Shown here piece after piece: positions 1-8,855 of a stretch of 21,741 nucleotides of DNA (position 1 is the stretch's first letter; every line of letters begins with the position of its first letter). This stretch comes from Tubiluchus corallicola (Eukaryota; Priapulida; Priapulimorpha; Priapulimorphida; Tubiluchidae): the NCBI GenBank assembly GCA_030141605.1, contig JAQGDQ010002477.1:1-21741 (forward strand), read 5' to 3'. The position numbers and the translations under genes are program-made. Below the pieces are notes generated by a model that ran no database searches, had not been told where the DNA came from, and worked only from the letters and a program-made list of their open reading frames with translations.

Positions 1-1
1 A

Positions 2-349
2 ACTGGAAAAATGATTCAGCTACCAATTGAGACAGCTTTAATTATAGGAGGTGCTTCACTAAAGCAGTATGACGCATTACTAAAAGTAGCAAGTCTAATA
101 GGATTGTGCTTTCAAATTAAAGATGACATTTTAGATGTTGAAGGTGATTTTAATAGTTTAGGAAAAAGCATAAATAGTGATAAAAGATTAAAAAAATCAA
201 CTTACCCTTCTGTTTTAGGCCTTGAAAAATCAAAACGATTACTTGAAAATTATATAAATAGTTCTAAAGAAATAATTCAAAGTATTTTTCCTAATAATAA
301 TACTAATATAATACAGTTTATCGAATATGTCAGTTCAAGAAATAAGTAA
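2..349 (+). CDS. Polyprenyl (farnesyl/geranyl-type) diphosphate synthase, 3' end only
   Basis: C-terminal part of a short-chain trans-prenyl diphosphate synthase (IspA-like), which condenses isopentenyl diphosphate with an allylic diphosphate in the cytoplasm. The frame is open from base 2, so the gene starts outside the window and the ATG at 11 is internal. The segment T-G-K-M-I is the usual conserved K-T-G-x-L/M-I block. It is followed by the second Asp-rich motif, F-Q-I-K-D-D-I-L-D-V, then G-K-S and K-K-S-T-Y-P-S-V-L-G-L, the typical IspA tail. The family is clear. Product chain length cannot be read from this fragment. An A+T-only inverted repeat (about 348-359 with 397-408) follows the stop and might act as a weak terminator. 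Confidence 0.9.
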   Translation, partial: TGKMIQLPIETALIIGGASLKQYDALLKVASLIGLCFQIKDDILDVEGDFNSLGKSINSDKRLKKSTYPSVLGLEKSKRLLENYINSSKEIIQSIFPNNNTNIIQFIEYVSSRNK

Positions 350-483
350 AATATTTATTGAAAGCATGTTTTCTTGTTAACAGATTCAATATAAATAAAT
401 ATTTTGTTTTTACTAGTGTTATAATTTTTAGTATTTTTTTGTAAATTTATTGTTGGTATGATAGTATATAATATATAAAATTA

Positions 484-1170
484 ATGATGAAAGGAGTGAG
501 TAGTATTAAATATTTATTGTTAGCTATATTTTTTATACTCTGTTTTTCAGTAATGGCTTGTAGCAAAGAAGGTGAACCTAATACTTCTAAAGGAACAAGT
601 AATGCTTCAAAAGAAAATATAGAGAATAGAGAAGAAAATAATGTTTCAGAAAATGAAATAAAAAAAAGTGATGAAAGTAAAGATGATGAAAATGCAAATA
701 ATGTAAATGAGGTAAAAAAAGATGAAAACAATAAAAAAGAAGGTGAAGTTGTGGCAAATAATAAGCTAAGTGTCGGAGATATTGCACCTGAATTTGAAGT
801 GAAAAATCTTTTTACTGGAGAAATTGTTAAAAGTAATGCTTTGAAAGGTAAAAAAGTACTTTTGAACCTTAGTACAAAATGGTGACCTACTTGTAAAAAG
901 GAGAAGGGTCTTCTCCAAAAATATTGGGATGAAAACAAAGATAGAGATGATGTAGAGATACTTGTAGTTTATGCAGATGTAAGAGAAACACCTGGTGGAG
1001 TAAAAAGTTACTTAAAAGAAAATAATTATGATTTTCCAACATACTTTGATTATGATAAAAAACTTATGAGACAATACAAGATTAGTTCTGTTCCCAAAAA
1101 TTATCTAATTGATGAAGATGGTGTAATACTTTGGGAAGGTGGTATGTTTGATTTCAATAAATTAAAATAA
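484..1170 (+). CDS. Selenocysteine-containing TlpA/thioredoxin-like lipoprotein
   Basis: Predicted lipid-anchored extracytoplasmic thiol-disulfide oxidoreductase of 228 residues when the in-frame TGA (883-885, codon 134) is read as Sec. The N terminus has a hydrophobic signal and lipobox V-M-A-C (Cys26), then a Glu/Lys/Asn-rich linker (about 27-95). The thioredoxin/TlpA domain contains G-D-I-A-P-E-F-E-V, the active site W133-Sec134-P-T-C137, and a cis-Pro loop S-V-P204-K-N-Y-L-I-D-E-D-G. Cys normally sits at 134. The frame continues open for 94 codons after the TGA with full domain similarity, and a SECIS-like hairpin follows at 900-916. The start is uncertain: ATG484 has no Shine-Dalgarno in front, while AAGGAG (491-496) lies 8 nt before an ATT (505) that would give a compact signal peptide. 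Without Sec insertion the product would stop just before the redox centre. A strong hairpin overlaps the stop. Confidence 0.88.
900..916 (+). promoter_or_regulatory. Bacterial SECIS element (selenocysteine insertion)
   Basis: GGAGAAG (900-906) and CTTCTCC (910-916) form a perfect 7-bp stem around GGT. Read with an opened apical loop it presents GGUCU, the SelB-recognition sequence of the E. coli fdhF element. The mini-helix is 17 nt, the same length as the minimal fdhF SECIS, and begins 14 nt after the UGA (11 nt in fdhF, from general knowledge). It lies inside the coding frame, as bacterial SECIS elements must. It should recruit SelB with Sec-tRNA to UGA 883-885. Confidence 0.85.
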
Positions 1171-1205
1171 TAGTCTAGCTTTAAAGCTAGACTATTATTT
1201 TAATT
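1169..1205. terminator. Bidirectional terminator between selenoprotein gene and 5S rRNA gene
   Basis: TAGTCTAGCTTT (1171-1182) is followed directly by its exact complement AAAGCTAGACTA (1183-1194). Pairing extends outward through A/T pairs to about 1160 and 1205. A T-rich stretch follows on the plus strand (ATTATTTTAATT). It sits at the convergent 3' ends of the plus-strand selenoprotein gene and the minus-strand 5S gene, so it can serve both. Confidence 0.8.
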
Positions 1206-1226
1206 ATACTCAAAAAATAAAAAAAT

Positions 1227-1344
1227 GCTTAGCAAGTTCCTAATCTCCCGCAGGGCTGCCCCTGAAGTACTTTCGGCGTTTAAGGGCTTAACTTCTGGGT
1301 TCGGAATGGAACCAGGTGTTTCCCCTTAGCTATTCTTACTAAGC
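1227..1344 (-). rRNA. rrf: 5S ribosomal RNA (isolated copy)
   Basis: On the minus strand, 118 nt with the 5S hallmarks: loop C with CCGAACCCAGAAGTTAAGC, the helix IV/V segment ending CTGCGGGAGA, and a terminal stem in which the 5' end GCTTAG pairs with the 3' end CTAAGC. No 23S or 16S sequence is next to it: the right flank is AT-rich intergenic DNA leading to a MATE gene on the other strand. A T-run lies immediately past the 3' end (minus-strand ATTTTTTTATTTTTT), so the closing stem plus U-tract may itself terminate transcription. Confidence 0.95.
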
Positions 1345-1350
1345 AAAATA

Positions 1351-1379
1351 ATTATACAACAAATATTTTGTTTTGTCAA
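1351..1379 (-). promoter_or_regulatory. Consensus sigma-A promoter of the 5S rRNA gene
   Basis: On the minus strand TTGACA (1374-1379), a 17-nt spacer and TATAAT (1351-1356): both hexamers are perfect consensus. The expected start, about 7 nt past the -10, falls at 1344, the predicted mature 5' end of the 5S RNA, so little or no 5' processing may be needed. Confidence 0.85.
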
Positions 1380-1650
1380 TACTTTTTATAAAAAATATAA
1401 AAAATTCTTGAAGGTAAAAGATACATACTAATTTTATTATTGTGTAGCAACTTAGAAAGTAAAAATATGCATAAATAAAAAAATAAAATATAAATACTTT
1501 CTTTAAAATAATTAAAAAATAATAGTTTCATATAATTAGTAGAAACGTTAAATAATTATGAAGTAGTATAAGTAATTGTATAAAAACCTTGTTCACGATA
1601 AGGATAGTATTTATGAATAAACTTAATAATTATATAATATATAATCTGTA
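1380..1650. other. AT-rich intergenic stretch with no recognisable gene
   Basis: Between the 5S promoter and the MATE promoter I see no convincing open frame, tRNA or known riboswitch. An imperfectly placed inverted repeat AGAAAGTA/TACTTTCT (about 1453-1460 and 1495-1502) is present with a long A-rich loop. Its role is unknown and it may be chance in DNA of this composition. Confidence 0.5.
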
Positions 1651-1660
1651 AACATTGTTG

Positions 1661-1689
1661 TTGACAGCTTACTAATCATATGTGATAAT
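1661..1689 (+). promoter_or_regulatory. Promoter of the MATE transporter gene, with operator-like dyad
   Basis: TTGACA (1661-1666), a 17-nt spacer and GATAAT (1684-1689) match the sigma-A consensus. An inverted repeat ATGTGA (1680-1685)/TCACAT (1693-1698) straddles the -10 and would suit a repressor. The element from 1651 to 1690 is repeated, including most of the normally unconserved spacer, at 3963-4002 upstream of tatD. Confidence 0.7.
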
Positions 1690-1762
1690 ATGTCACATCT
1701 ATAATCTAAATGATTCTAAATAGATAAAATCTAAATAGTATATAATTTAAAAAGAGGTTTTT

Positions 1763-3127
1763 ATGGATATAAATTTATTTTCAGATAAAATTTTTTATAA
1801 ACAATTACTAAAAATAGCTATTCCAATAGCTATCCAAAATTTAATCTCGTCTATTTTAAATATAATTGATACTTTTATGGTTGGGCAAATAGGTGAGGAT
1901 GCTATAGCAGCTCTTAGCTTAGTCAATCAAGTATTTTTTGTTATGATATTGATTCTTTTTGGGATATATAATGGTTCTTCTATATTTATGGCTCAATTTT
2001 GGGGAAAAAAAGATACAGAGAACATAAAAAAAACTCTTGGACTAAGCTTATTTTTAGGAATACTGGCGTCAACATTATTCTTTGTTTTTTCTCAGCTATT
2101 TCCCCAAAATATATTAAATATTTTTTCTAAAGATGAAAATGTTGTAGATTTAGGAGTTAAATATTTTAAAATAATTGGTTGGAGCTATGTGGCTACTGCT
2201 ATAACTTTTGGATATAACGTAGGGCTGCGTTGTATAGAAAAGGTAAGAGTGCCAACAATTATTAGTAGTATCTCTGTTGCTGTTAATATTGTTTTAAATT
2301 ATGTACTTATTTTTGGAAACCTTGGATTTCCTGCACTTGGAGTACAAGGGGCAGCTATTGCAACCTTAATTGCAAGATTATTAGAATGTACGATTACTAT
2401 TTTATATATTTATATTGGTAAAAACTTACTTTCTAGTAAGATGAAAGAACTTTTTACTTTTAGCAAAGATTTTTTCATAAAGTATATAAAGGTTACACTT
2501 CCTGTTATTTTAAATGAGCTTATGTGGGTTTTAGGTGTCACTACTTATACTATTGTTTATGCTAGAATAAGCACTGAAGCTATTGCTTCAATTGGGATTA
2601 ATAGTAGTATTGAAAGAATAGCTTTTGTTTTACTATTTGGAATAGCTAGTGCTGCAGGGATTATGATTGGAATAAAGATAGGGGAAAATAAAAATAATGA
2701 AGCTCAAGCTTATGCTAGTCGCTTTATAAAGTTAGGTGTGATATTAGCTTTTGTTACAAGTGTTATTTTGTTAATTTTTGCTAGTAAAATTTTATCTTTA
2801 TATAACGTTTCCCAAGTAACACTAAATTATTCTATAAAGATAATGTACTTATTTTGTTTATTACTTCCTGTTAAGGTTTTTAACCTAATTGCAATGGTTG
2901 GAATAATAAGAGGAGGAGGAGATACAAAATTTGGGATGCTAATAGAAATAATAAGTGTTTGGTTTATTGGAGTTCCAATTGCTATTTTTACAGGCTTATT
3001 ATTAAAGTTACCTATATATTGGGTTTTTTTATTAATAAATATAGAAGAGGTTGTCAGGTCTATTATTGCTTTTTTTAGAATAAAGTCTGAAAAATGGATA
3101 AAGAATATAGTAAAGGATATACAGTGA
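1763..3127 (+). CDS. MATE family multidrug/Na+ (or H+) antiporter
   Basis: Integral membrane efflux transporter of 454 residues, the normal MATE length, with about 12 hydrophobic segments in two halves. Family features include the N-terminal L-L-K-I-A-I-P-I-A-I-Q-N-L stretch, then I-I-D-T-F-M-V-G-Q-I-G with the usual Asp in TM1-2, and a second-half repeat with P-V-I-L-N-E-L-M-W. A late R-G-G-G-D-T block is also typical of the NorM/DinF-like group. The start ATG1763 is preceded by AAGAGG (1752-1756). The stop is TGA followed at once by TAA. It stands alone as a monocistronic unit behind a consensus promoter with an operator-like dyad. Substrate and coupling ion cannot be told from sequence. 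Confidence 0.92.
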   Translation: MDINLFSDKIFYKQLLKIAIPIAIQNLISSILNIIDTFMVGQIGEDAIAALSLVNQVFFVMILILFGIYNGSSIFMAQFWGKKDTENIKKTLGLSLFLGILASTLFFVFSQLFPQNILNIFSKDENVVDLGVKYFKIIGWSYVATAITFGYNVGLRCIEKVRVPTIISSISVAVNIVLNYVLIFGNLGFPALGVQGAAIATLIARLLECTITILYIYIGKNLLSSKMKELFTFSKDFFIKYIKVTLPVILNELMWVLGVTTYTIVYARISTEAIASIGINSSIERIAFVLLFGIASAAGIMIGIKIGENKNNEAQAYASRFIKLGVILAFVTSVILLIFASKILSLYNVSQVTLNYSIKIMYLFCLLLPVKVFNLIAMVGIIRGGGDTKFGMLIEIISVWFIGVPIAIFTGLLLKLPIYWVFLLINIEEVVRSIIAFFRIKSEKWIKNIVKDIQ

Positions 3128-3960
3128 TAAAATTAAATTTAAAAATAAAAAGCGATCAATTATAAAATTAATTATTTTTAGTATGTTGATCTGAAAAAGT
3201 AATGTAGGAAATAAAATCTGATGTAATTAAATAATGGTGTTATATAACTAGTTAATACAAAAATTAAAGTATTTAGTTAAAAAATAATACTGTATAAATA
3301 CAATATAATAGGACAAGAATATACCTATTGTTTAAAGTGGGATAATCAAAAAAGAGTGATTTTAAAATATAAAAAAGGTTATAAAGAAATAAAATATTTT
3401 TAAAATAGGAAAAATAGTATTTAAGTTGGAAGGATTTATAAGCTTAGGGCATATGAAATTGTGTATCCAAAAAATAGATGATAAAAAATGTTGCAGTAAG
3501 CCTTAAATGTAAAAAAAACCTTGGATTTATTCACTAAAAATAACTACAAAGTAAGTATATTAATGCTGATAAGAGAAGAGGTTTTATATATGTAATCACC
3601 AAAAGGTGAGGTGAATTAAGAGGTAAATTTATTATAAAAAGTAAAATGGCCTGAAGTTTTAGATATAGATATAATAGATATTTATTAGAATATTAAGCAG
3701 AAAGTGGATCTAACATTTTTTAGAGTTACTGCTATCCTAAAGAGGAATGAAAGTATAGAATAAATTGTTATAAAATAATTTATCTAAAAAGATATTGATA
3801 AAAAGTAGATTTTTAGAGTTAGGATTTTAAAGTAATATATTTAATAAATATTATTATATAAAGATACTAATAATTTAGCATGTAAAGAAGTAATGAAAAT
3901 AGATGATGTTTTACACAATAAGTTTTTTTAGTTTTACTATGTTTAATGAATTTTTACTAG
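3128..3960. other. Gene-free region, possibly decayed coding DNA
   Basis: More than 800 bases without an open frame of useful length on either strand. Short plus-strand stretches look purine-rich and code-like (for example around 3300-3420, 3530-3720 and 3840-3930), but each is broken by several TAA/TAG stops. No family is recognisable from the fragments. GATCAA (about 3154-3159) and TTGATC (about 3186-3191) just after the MATE stop could pair, but there is no clean T-tract. No tRNA, IS ends or repeat array was seen. The region may hold a decayed gene or simply be spacer. Confidence 0.45.
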
Positions 3961-3972
3961 TAAATATTGTTA

Positions 3973-4001
3973 TTGACAGCTAGTTAATCATATGCGATAA
4001 T
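3973..4001 (+). promoter_or_regulatory. Promoter of the tatD-acpS-prfB-gltX-pdxST operon
   Basis: TTGACA (3973-3978), a 17-nt spacer and GATAAT (3996-4001), giving a leader of roughly 160 nt before tatD. The -10 overlaps the left arm of a perfect 10-bp inverted repeat, ATAATACAAC (3997-4006)/GTTGTATTAT (4018-4027), with an 11-nt loop. This could be an operator or a hairpin at the very 5' end of the mRNA. The promoter core is near-identical to that at 1651-1690. Confidence 0.7.
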
Positions 4002-4166
4002 ACAACGTATGTGTGAAGTTGTATTATGTTTGAAAAGTATTTTGTTATGAAGTCAAAGTTTTTGGATGAATTACTTGTAAATAATTATATTTATATTTTG
4101 TATTATGATAAGATTTTGTAACTTTAACTTAAGCTGTTTATTGTTATTTTTACTTAAGGGGTTGTA

Positions 4167-4922
4167 ATGAAACTAGTTGACACACATGTGCACTTAGATT
4201 CTTTTAAATATGATAATGATAGAGATGAAATAATAAAAAAAATTAATGAAAAAATGCTATTTATTGTAAACATATCATACGATTTGGAAAGCTCTATTTA
4301 TAGTGCTAATTTAGCAAGTAAATATGGTTTTATATATGCAGCAGTGGGATTTCACCCAACTGATGCTATTTACTATAATAGTGACAGTGAAAATAAAATC
4401 ATTGAACTTATTAAAAATAAAAAAGTTATTGCAATAGGTGAAATAGGGCTTGATTACTACTGGATGAAAGCTAGTAAGGATAGGCAAAAAGAAGTGTTTG
4501 AAAAACAAATGGAAATTGCTAAAAAACATAACTTACCAGTTGTAATACATACAAGAGATGCAACTAGTGATACTATAGAAATATTATCACACTATAAGGA
4601 AGTTCATGGAATTTTGCACTGTTATCCTGGATCTTATGAAATGGTAGAAAAAGTTTTAAATAATTATTATATTGGAGTTGGAGGAGTTGTAACATTTAAA
4701 AATGCTAAAAAAGTGAAAGAAACAGTAAAAAAAGTACCAATTGATAGAATAGTAGTGGAAACAGATTCTCCATACCTTACTCCGTCACCTTATAGAGGGA
4801 AGAGAAATCATCCGTTATATGTAAAATACATAGTAGAAGAAATTGCTAGAATAAAAAACATGCCCTTTATAGATGTTTTGAATATAACTAATGATAATGC
4901 AAAAGCAGCATATAAGCTATAG
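4167..4922 (+). CDS. tatD: TatD family metal-dependent deoxyribonuclease
   Basis: Cytoplasmic TIM-barrel metallohydrolase of 251 residues, the usual TatD length. Visible motifs in order: D-T-H-V-H-L-D near the N terminus (metal-binding HxH), A-A-V-G-F-H-P, A-I-G-E-I-G-L-D-Y-Y (metal-bridging Glu), L-P-V-V-I-H-T-R-D-A, I-L-H-C-Y-P-G-S and V-V-E-T-D-S-P-Y-L-T-P (catalytic Asp). TatD enzymes have 3'-5' exonuclease/DNase activity linked to DNA repair. The ATG at 4167 follows AAGGGG. It is the first gene of the operon, with acpS starting 9 nt after its stop. Confidence 0.95.
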   Translation: MKLVDTHVHLDSFKYDNDRDEIIKKINEKMLFIVNISYDLESSIYSANLASKYGFIYAAVGFHPTDAIYYNSDSENKIIELIKNKKVIAIGEIGLDYYWMKASKDRQKEVFEKQMEIAKKHNLPVVIHTRDATSDTIEILSHYKEVHGILHCYPGSYEMVEKVLNNYYIGVGGVVTFKNAKKVKETVKKVPIDRIVVETDSPYLTPSPYRGKRNHPLYVKYIVEEIARIKNMPFIDVLNITNDNAKAAYKL

Positions 4923-4931
4923 GAAAAAATT

Positions 4932-5300
4932 ATGAAAATTTTAGGAATAGGAAACGATATTATAGAAATAGATCGAATAAAAAAAGCTATAGATAAAAGT
5001 AGATTATTTACTAGAAAAGTGTTTACAAAATCAGAAATTAAATATATAGAAACACACGCGCAACCTTATCAAAGTTATGCAGGAAGATTTGCAGCAAAGG
5101 AAGCTGTATTTAAATCATTTGGCACAGGGATTAGGTACTTTACACTACTAGATATAGAAATATTAAATGATAAGCTAGGAAAGCCTAAGGTATTTTTCAA
5201 AAATGAAGATCTTATAAAAAAATATAAAAACTGTGAAATTCATATTTCTATTTCTCATAGTAAAAACTATGCACTAGCTACTGCCATTTTAGTAGAATAA
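4932..5300 (+). CDS. acpS: Holo-[acyl-carrier-protein] synthase
   Basis: Transfers 4'-phosphopantetheine from CoA to the conserved Ser of apo-ACP, activating it for fatty acid synthesis. The 122-residue length is standard. Motifs: G-I-G-N-D-I-I-E-I-D-R-I at the N terminus (Mg-binding Asp), A-G-R-F-A-A-K-E-A-V-F-K-S-F-G-T-G-I and a C-terminal H-I-S-I-S-H-S-K-N-Y-A-L-A. The gene lies 9 nt after tatD and 23 nt before prfB, so it is probably co-transcribed and coupled. Confidence 0.95.
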   Translation: MKILGIGNDIIEIDRIKKAIDKSRLFTRKVFTKSEIKYIETHAQPYQSYAGRFAAKEAVFKSFGTGIRYFTLLDIEILNDKLGKPKVFFKNEDLIKKYKNCEIHISISHSKNYALATAILVE

Positions 5301-5323
5301 AAAATATAATTAAGAGGTTTATT

Positions 5324-6430
5324 ATGAATTTTTTAGATATAAAGAGAGAATATGAGGGTTTAAAGTTAAAGTTTTTAGATATGAAAAAATATATAGACAT
5401 CCCTAATAAAAAAAAAGAAATAGATATTCTTGAAAAAAAAACTATTGAGCCCAACTTTTGGAAAAATAATAAAAAGAGTAAAGATGTTATTAAAAAGTTA
5501 AATTTACTAAAAGATATAGTTAAAGACTTTAGTATAATTGAAAATTTAAATTATGAAATTCAAGTAATAATTGACTTTATTAATGAAGGTGAAGATGAAT
5601 TTTTAGAAGAGCTTATTAGTAAATTTTTAAAATTTAAAAGAAATTTTTTAACATTTGACACGGAACTTTTATTAAATCAAGAATATGATTATAATAATGC
5701 TATTGTTACAATACATGCTGGAGCTGGAGGCACGGAAGCTTGTGACTGAGCTGAGATGCTTTATAGAATGTATAGTAGGTGGGTAAATTCTAAGAAATAT
5801 AAATTAAATGAGTTAGACTATTTAGCTGGAGATACAGTTGGAATAAAATCAATTACTTTTGTTGTATCAGGGGAAAAGTCATATGGTTACCTAAAGGGAG
5901 AGAAAGGTGTTCATAGGCTAATTAGAATTTCACCATTTGATGCAAATAAAAAAAGACATACTTCCTTTGCTTCTGTTGATGTTGTTCCTGAAATAGAAGG
6001 CGATACTGAAATAAAAATAGATTCTAATGACCTTAAAATAGACACATATAGATCAAGTGGAGCTGGTGGGCAACATGTTAATACAACTGATTCTGCAGTT
6101 AGGATTTCTCATATCCCTTCAGGAATAGTTGTATCTTGTCAAAAAGATAGATCCCAAATAAAAAATAGGGAAATTGCCATGAAGTTGCTGAAAGCAAAGC
6201 TATTAGAAATAGAAATAAAAAAAAGAGAAGAAAAAATAAAAAATGATCATGGAAAATCAGGAGAAATAGGATGGGGGAATCAAATTCGTTCTTATATTTT
6301 TCAGCCCTATACTCTTGTAAAAGATCATAGAACAAATATTGAAGTTGGAAATGTAAAATCTGTTATTGATGGTGAGATAGATATATTTATGTTTGAATTT
6401 TTAAAATGGAAAAAAGAAAAAAATATATAA
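5324..6430 (+). CDS. prfB: Peptide chain release factor 2 with in-frame UGA at codon 142
   Basis: RF2, which terminates translation at UGA and UAA. The reading frame is 368 codons, normal for RF2, if one internal TGA (5747-5749, codon 142) is read through. The TGA replaces the conserved Trp of the G-G-T-E-A-C-D-W-A-E-M-L block. Flanking residues on both sides are intact and in the same frame, so this is a substitution (TGG to TGA) rather than a shift. The anticodon-like S-P-F tripeptide (203-205) and the catalytic G-G-Q (248-250) are present, confirming RF2 rather than RF1. The usual programmed +1 frameshift site near codon 25 (CUU UGA C after an internal Shine-Dalgarno) is absent: the N-terminal frame runs straight through. 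RBS AGAGG precedes ATG5324. No SECIS-like hairpin was found after this UGA. Other Trp codons in the gene are TGG. Confidence 0.9.
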
Positions 6431-6436
6431 GATTGA

Positions 6437-7966
<1,530 letters not shown>

Positions 7967-7981
7967 GTTTAAGGAGGAAAA

Positions 7982-8854
7982 ATGTCAACTCAATATGAAT
8001 TGAATAAGAATCTTGCTCAAATGCTAAAAGGTGGAGTAATAATGGATGTAGTGACTCCTGAACAAGCAATAATAGCTGAAGAAGCTGGAGCAGTTGCAGT
8101 TATGGCACTAGAAAGAGTTCCTGCTGATATAAGAGCAGCAGGTGGGGTCTCTAGAATGAGTGACCCTAAAATGATAAAAGGGATACAAGAAGCTGTGTCT
8201 ATTCCTGTTATGGCCAAAGTTAGAATAGGTCACTTTGTAGAAGCTCAGATATTAGAAGCTTTAGAAATTGATTATATTGACGAATCAGAAGTTTTATCTC
8301 CAGCAGATGAAACATTTCATGTTGATAAAAATAACTATAAAGTTCCATTTGTTTGTGGAGCAAAAGATTTAGGTGAAGCCTTAAGAAGAATATCAGAAGG
8401 TGCTGCGATGATAAGAACAAAAGGTGAACCAGGTACAGGTGATATTATTCAAGCAGTTAGGCATATGAGAATGATGAATAAAGAGATAAGAATAGTACAA
8501 AACCTTCGTGAAGACGAACTTTATCATAAAGCAAAGCAATTACAAGTACCAATAAGTTTACTAAAATCAGTTCATAGTAATGGAAAACTTCCTGTGGTAA
8601 ATTTTGCAGCAGGTGGAATAGCAACTCCTGCTGATGCAGCACTTATGATGCAGCTAGGAGCAGAAGGAGTATTTGTAGGTTCAGGTATATTTAAATCAGG
8701 AAATCCAAAAAAAAGGGCTCAAGCAATAGTAAAGGCTGTAACTAACTATAATAATCCTAGTATTCTAGCTGAAATTTCTGAAGATTTAGGAGAAGCTATG
8801 GTTGGAATTAATGAAGAAGAAATAGAGATTATAATGGCTGAAAGAGGAAAATAA
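7982..8854 (+). CDS. pdxS: Pyridoxal 5'-phosphate synthase, PdxS subunit
   Basis: Synthase subunit of the DXP-independent PLP pathway. It condenses ribose 5-phosphate, glyceraldehyde 3-phosphate and ammonia to PLP as a dodecamer. The 290-residue length is standard. Visible: I-M-D-V-V-T (Asp22), M-A-K-V-R-I-G-H-F with Lys79 (forms the sugar imine), E-S-E-V-L-S-P-A-D, and R-T-K-G-E-P-G-T-G with Lys147 (second catalytic Lys), then [14 protein letters not shown] (phosphate loop). A perfect AGGAGG precedes ATG7982, and the gene is only 15 nt after gltX. Its partner pdxT follows with one base between. Confidence 0.98.
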   Translation: MSTQYELNKNLAQMLKGGVIMDVVTPEQAIIAEEAGAVAVMALERVPADIRAAGGVSRMSDPKMIKGIQEAVSIPVMAKVRIGHFVEAQILEALEIDYIDESEVLSPADETFHVDKNNYKVPFVCGAKDLGEALRRISEGAAMIRTKGEPGTGDIIQAVRHMRMMNKEIRIVQNLREDELYHKAKQLQVPISLLKSVHSNGKLPVVNFAAGGIATPADAALMMQLGAEGVFVGSGIFKSGNPKKRAQAIVKAVTNYNNPSILAEISEDLGEAMVGINEEEIEIIMAERGK

Positions 8855-8855
8855 A

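Noticed and set aside
447-938. Long minus-strand open frame antisense to the selenoprotein gene
   Set aside because: Phe/Leu/Ser-rich composition is the usual reverse shadow of a Glu/Lys-rich coding strand. It has no ribosome binding site or family similarity.
3300-3940. Transposase remnant
   Set aside because: Translated fragments in three frames gave no recognisable transposase motif, and no terminal inverted repeats or target duplications were seen.
5380-5420. Classical programmed +1 frameshift site of prfB
   Set aside because: No CUU-UGA-C or internal Shine-Dalgarno is present, and the frame runs continuously through this region.
5747-5749. General reassignment of UGA to Trp
   Set aside because: TGG encodes Trp throughout, TGA terminates pdxT, the MATE gene and vorC, and RF2 itself is present with its SPF and GGQ motifs.
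5750-5800. SECIS element after the prfB UGA (Sec insertion in RF2)
   Set aside because: Only weak A/T pairing is possible in the 50 nt after the UGA. There is no GGUCU-type loop, and the ancestral residue is Trp, not Cys.
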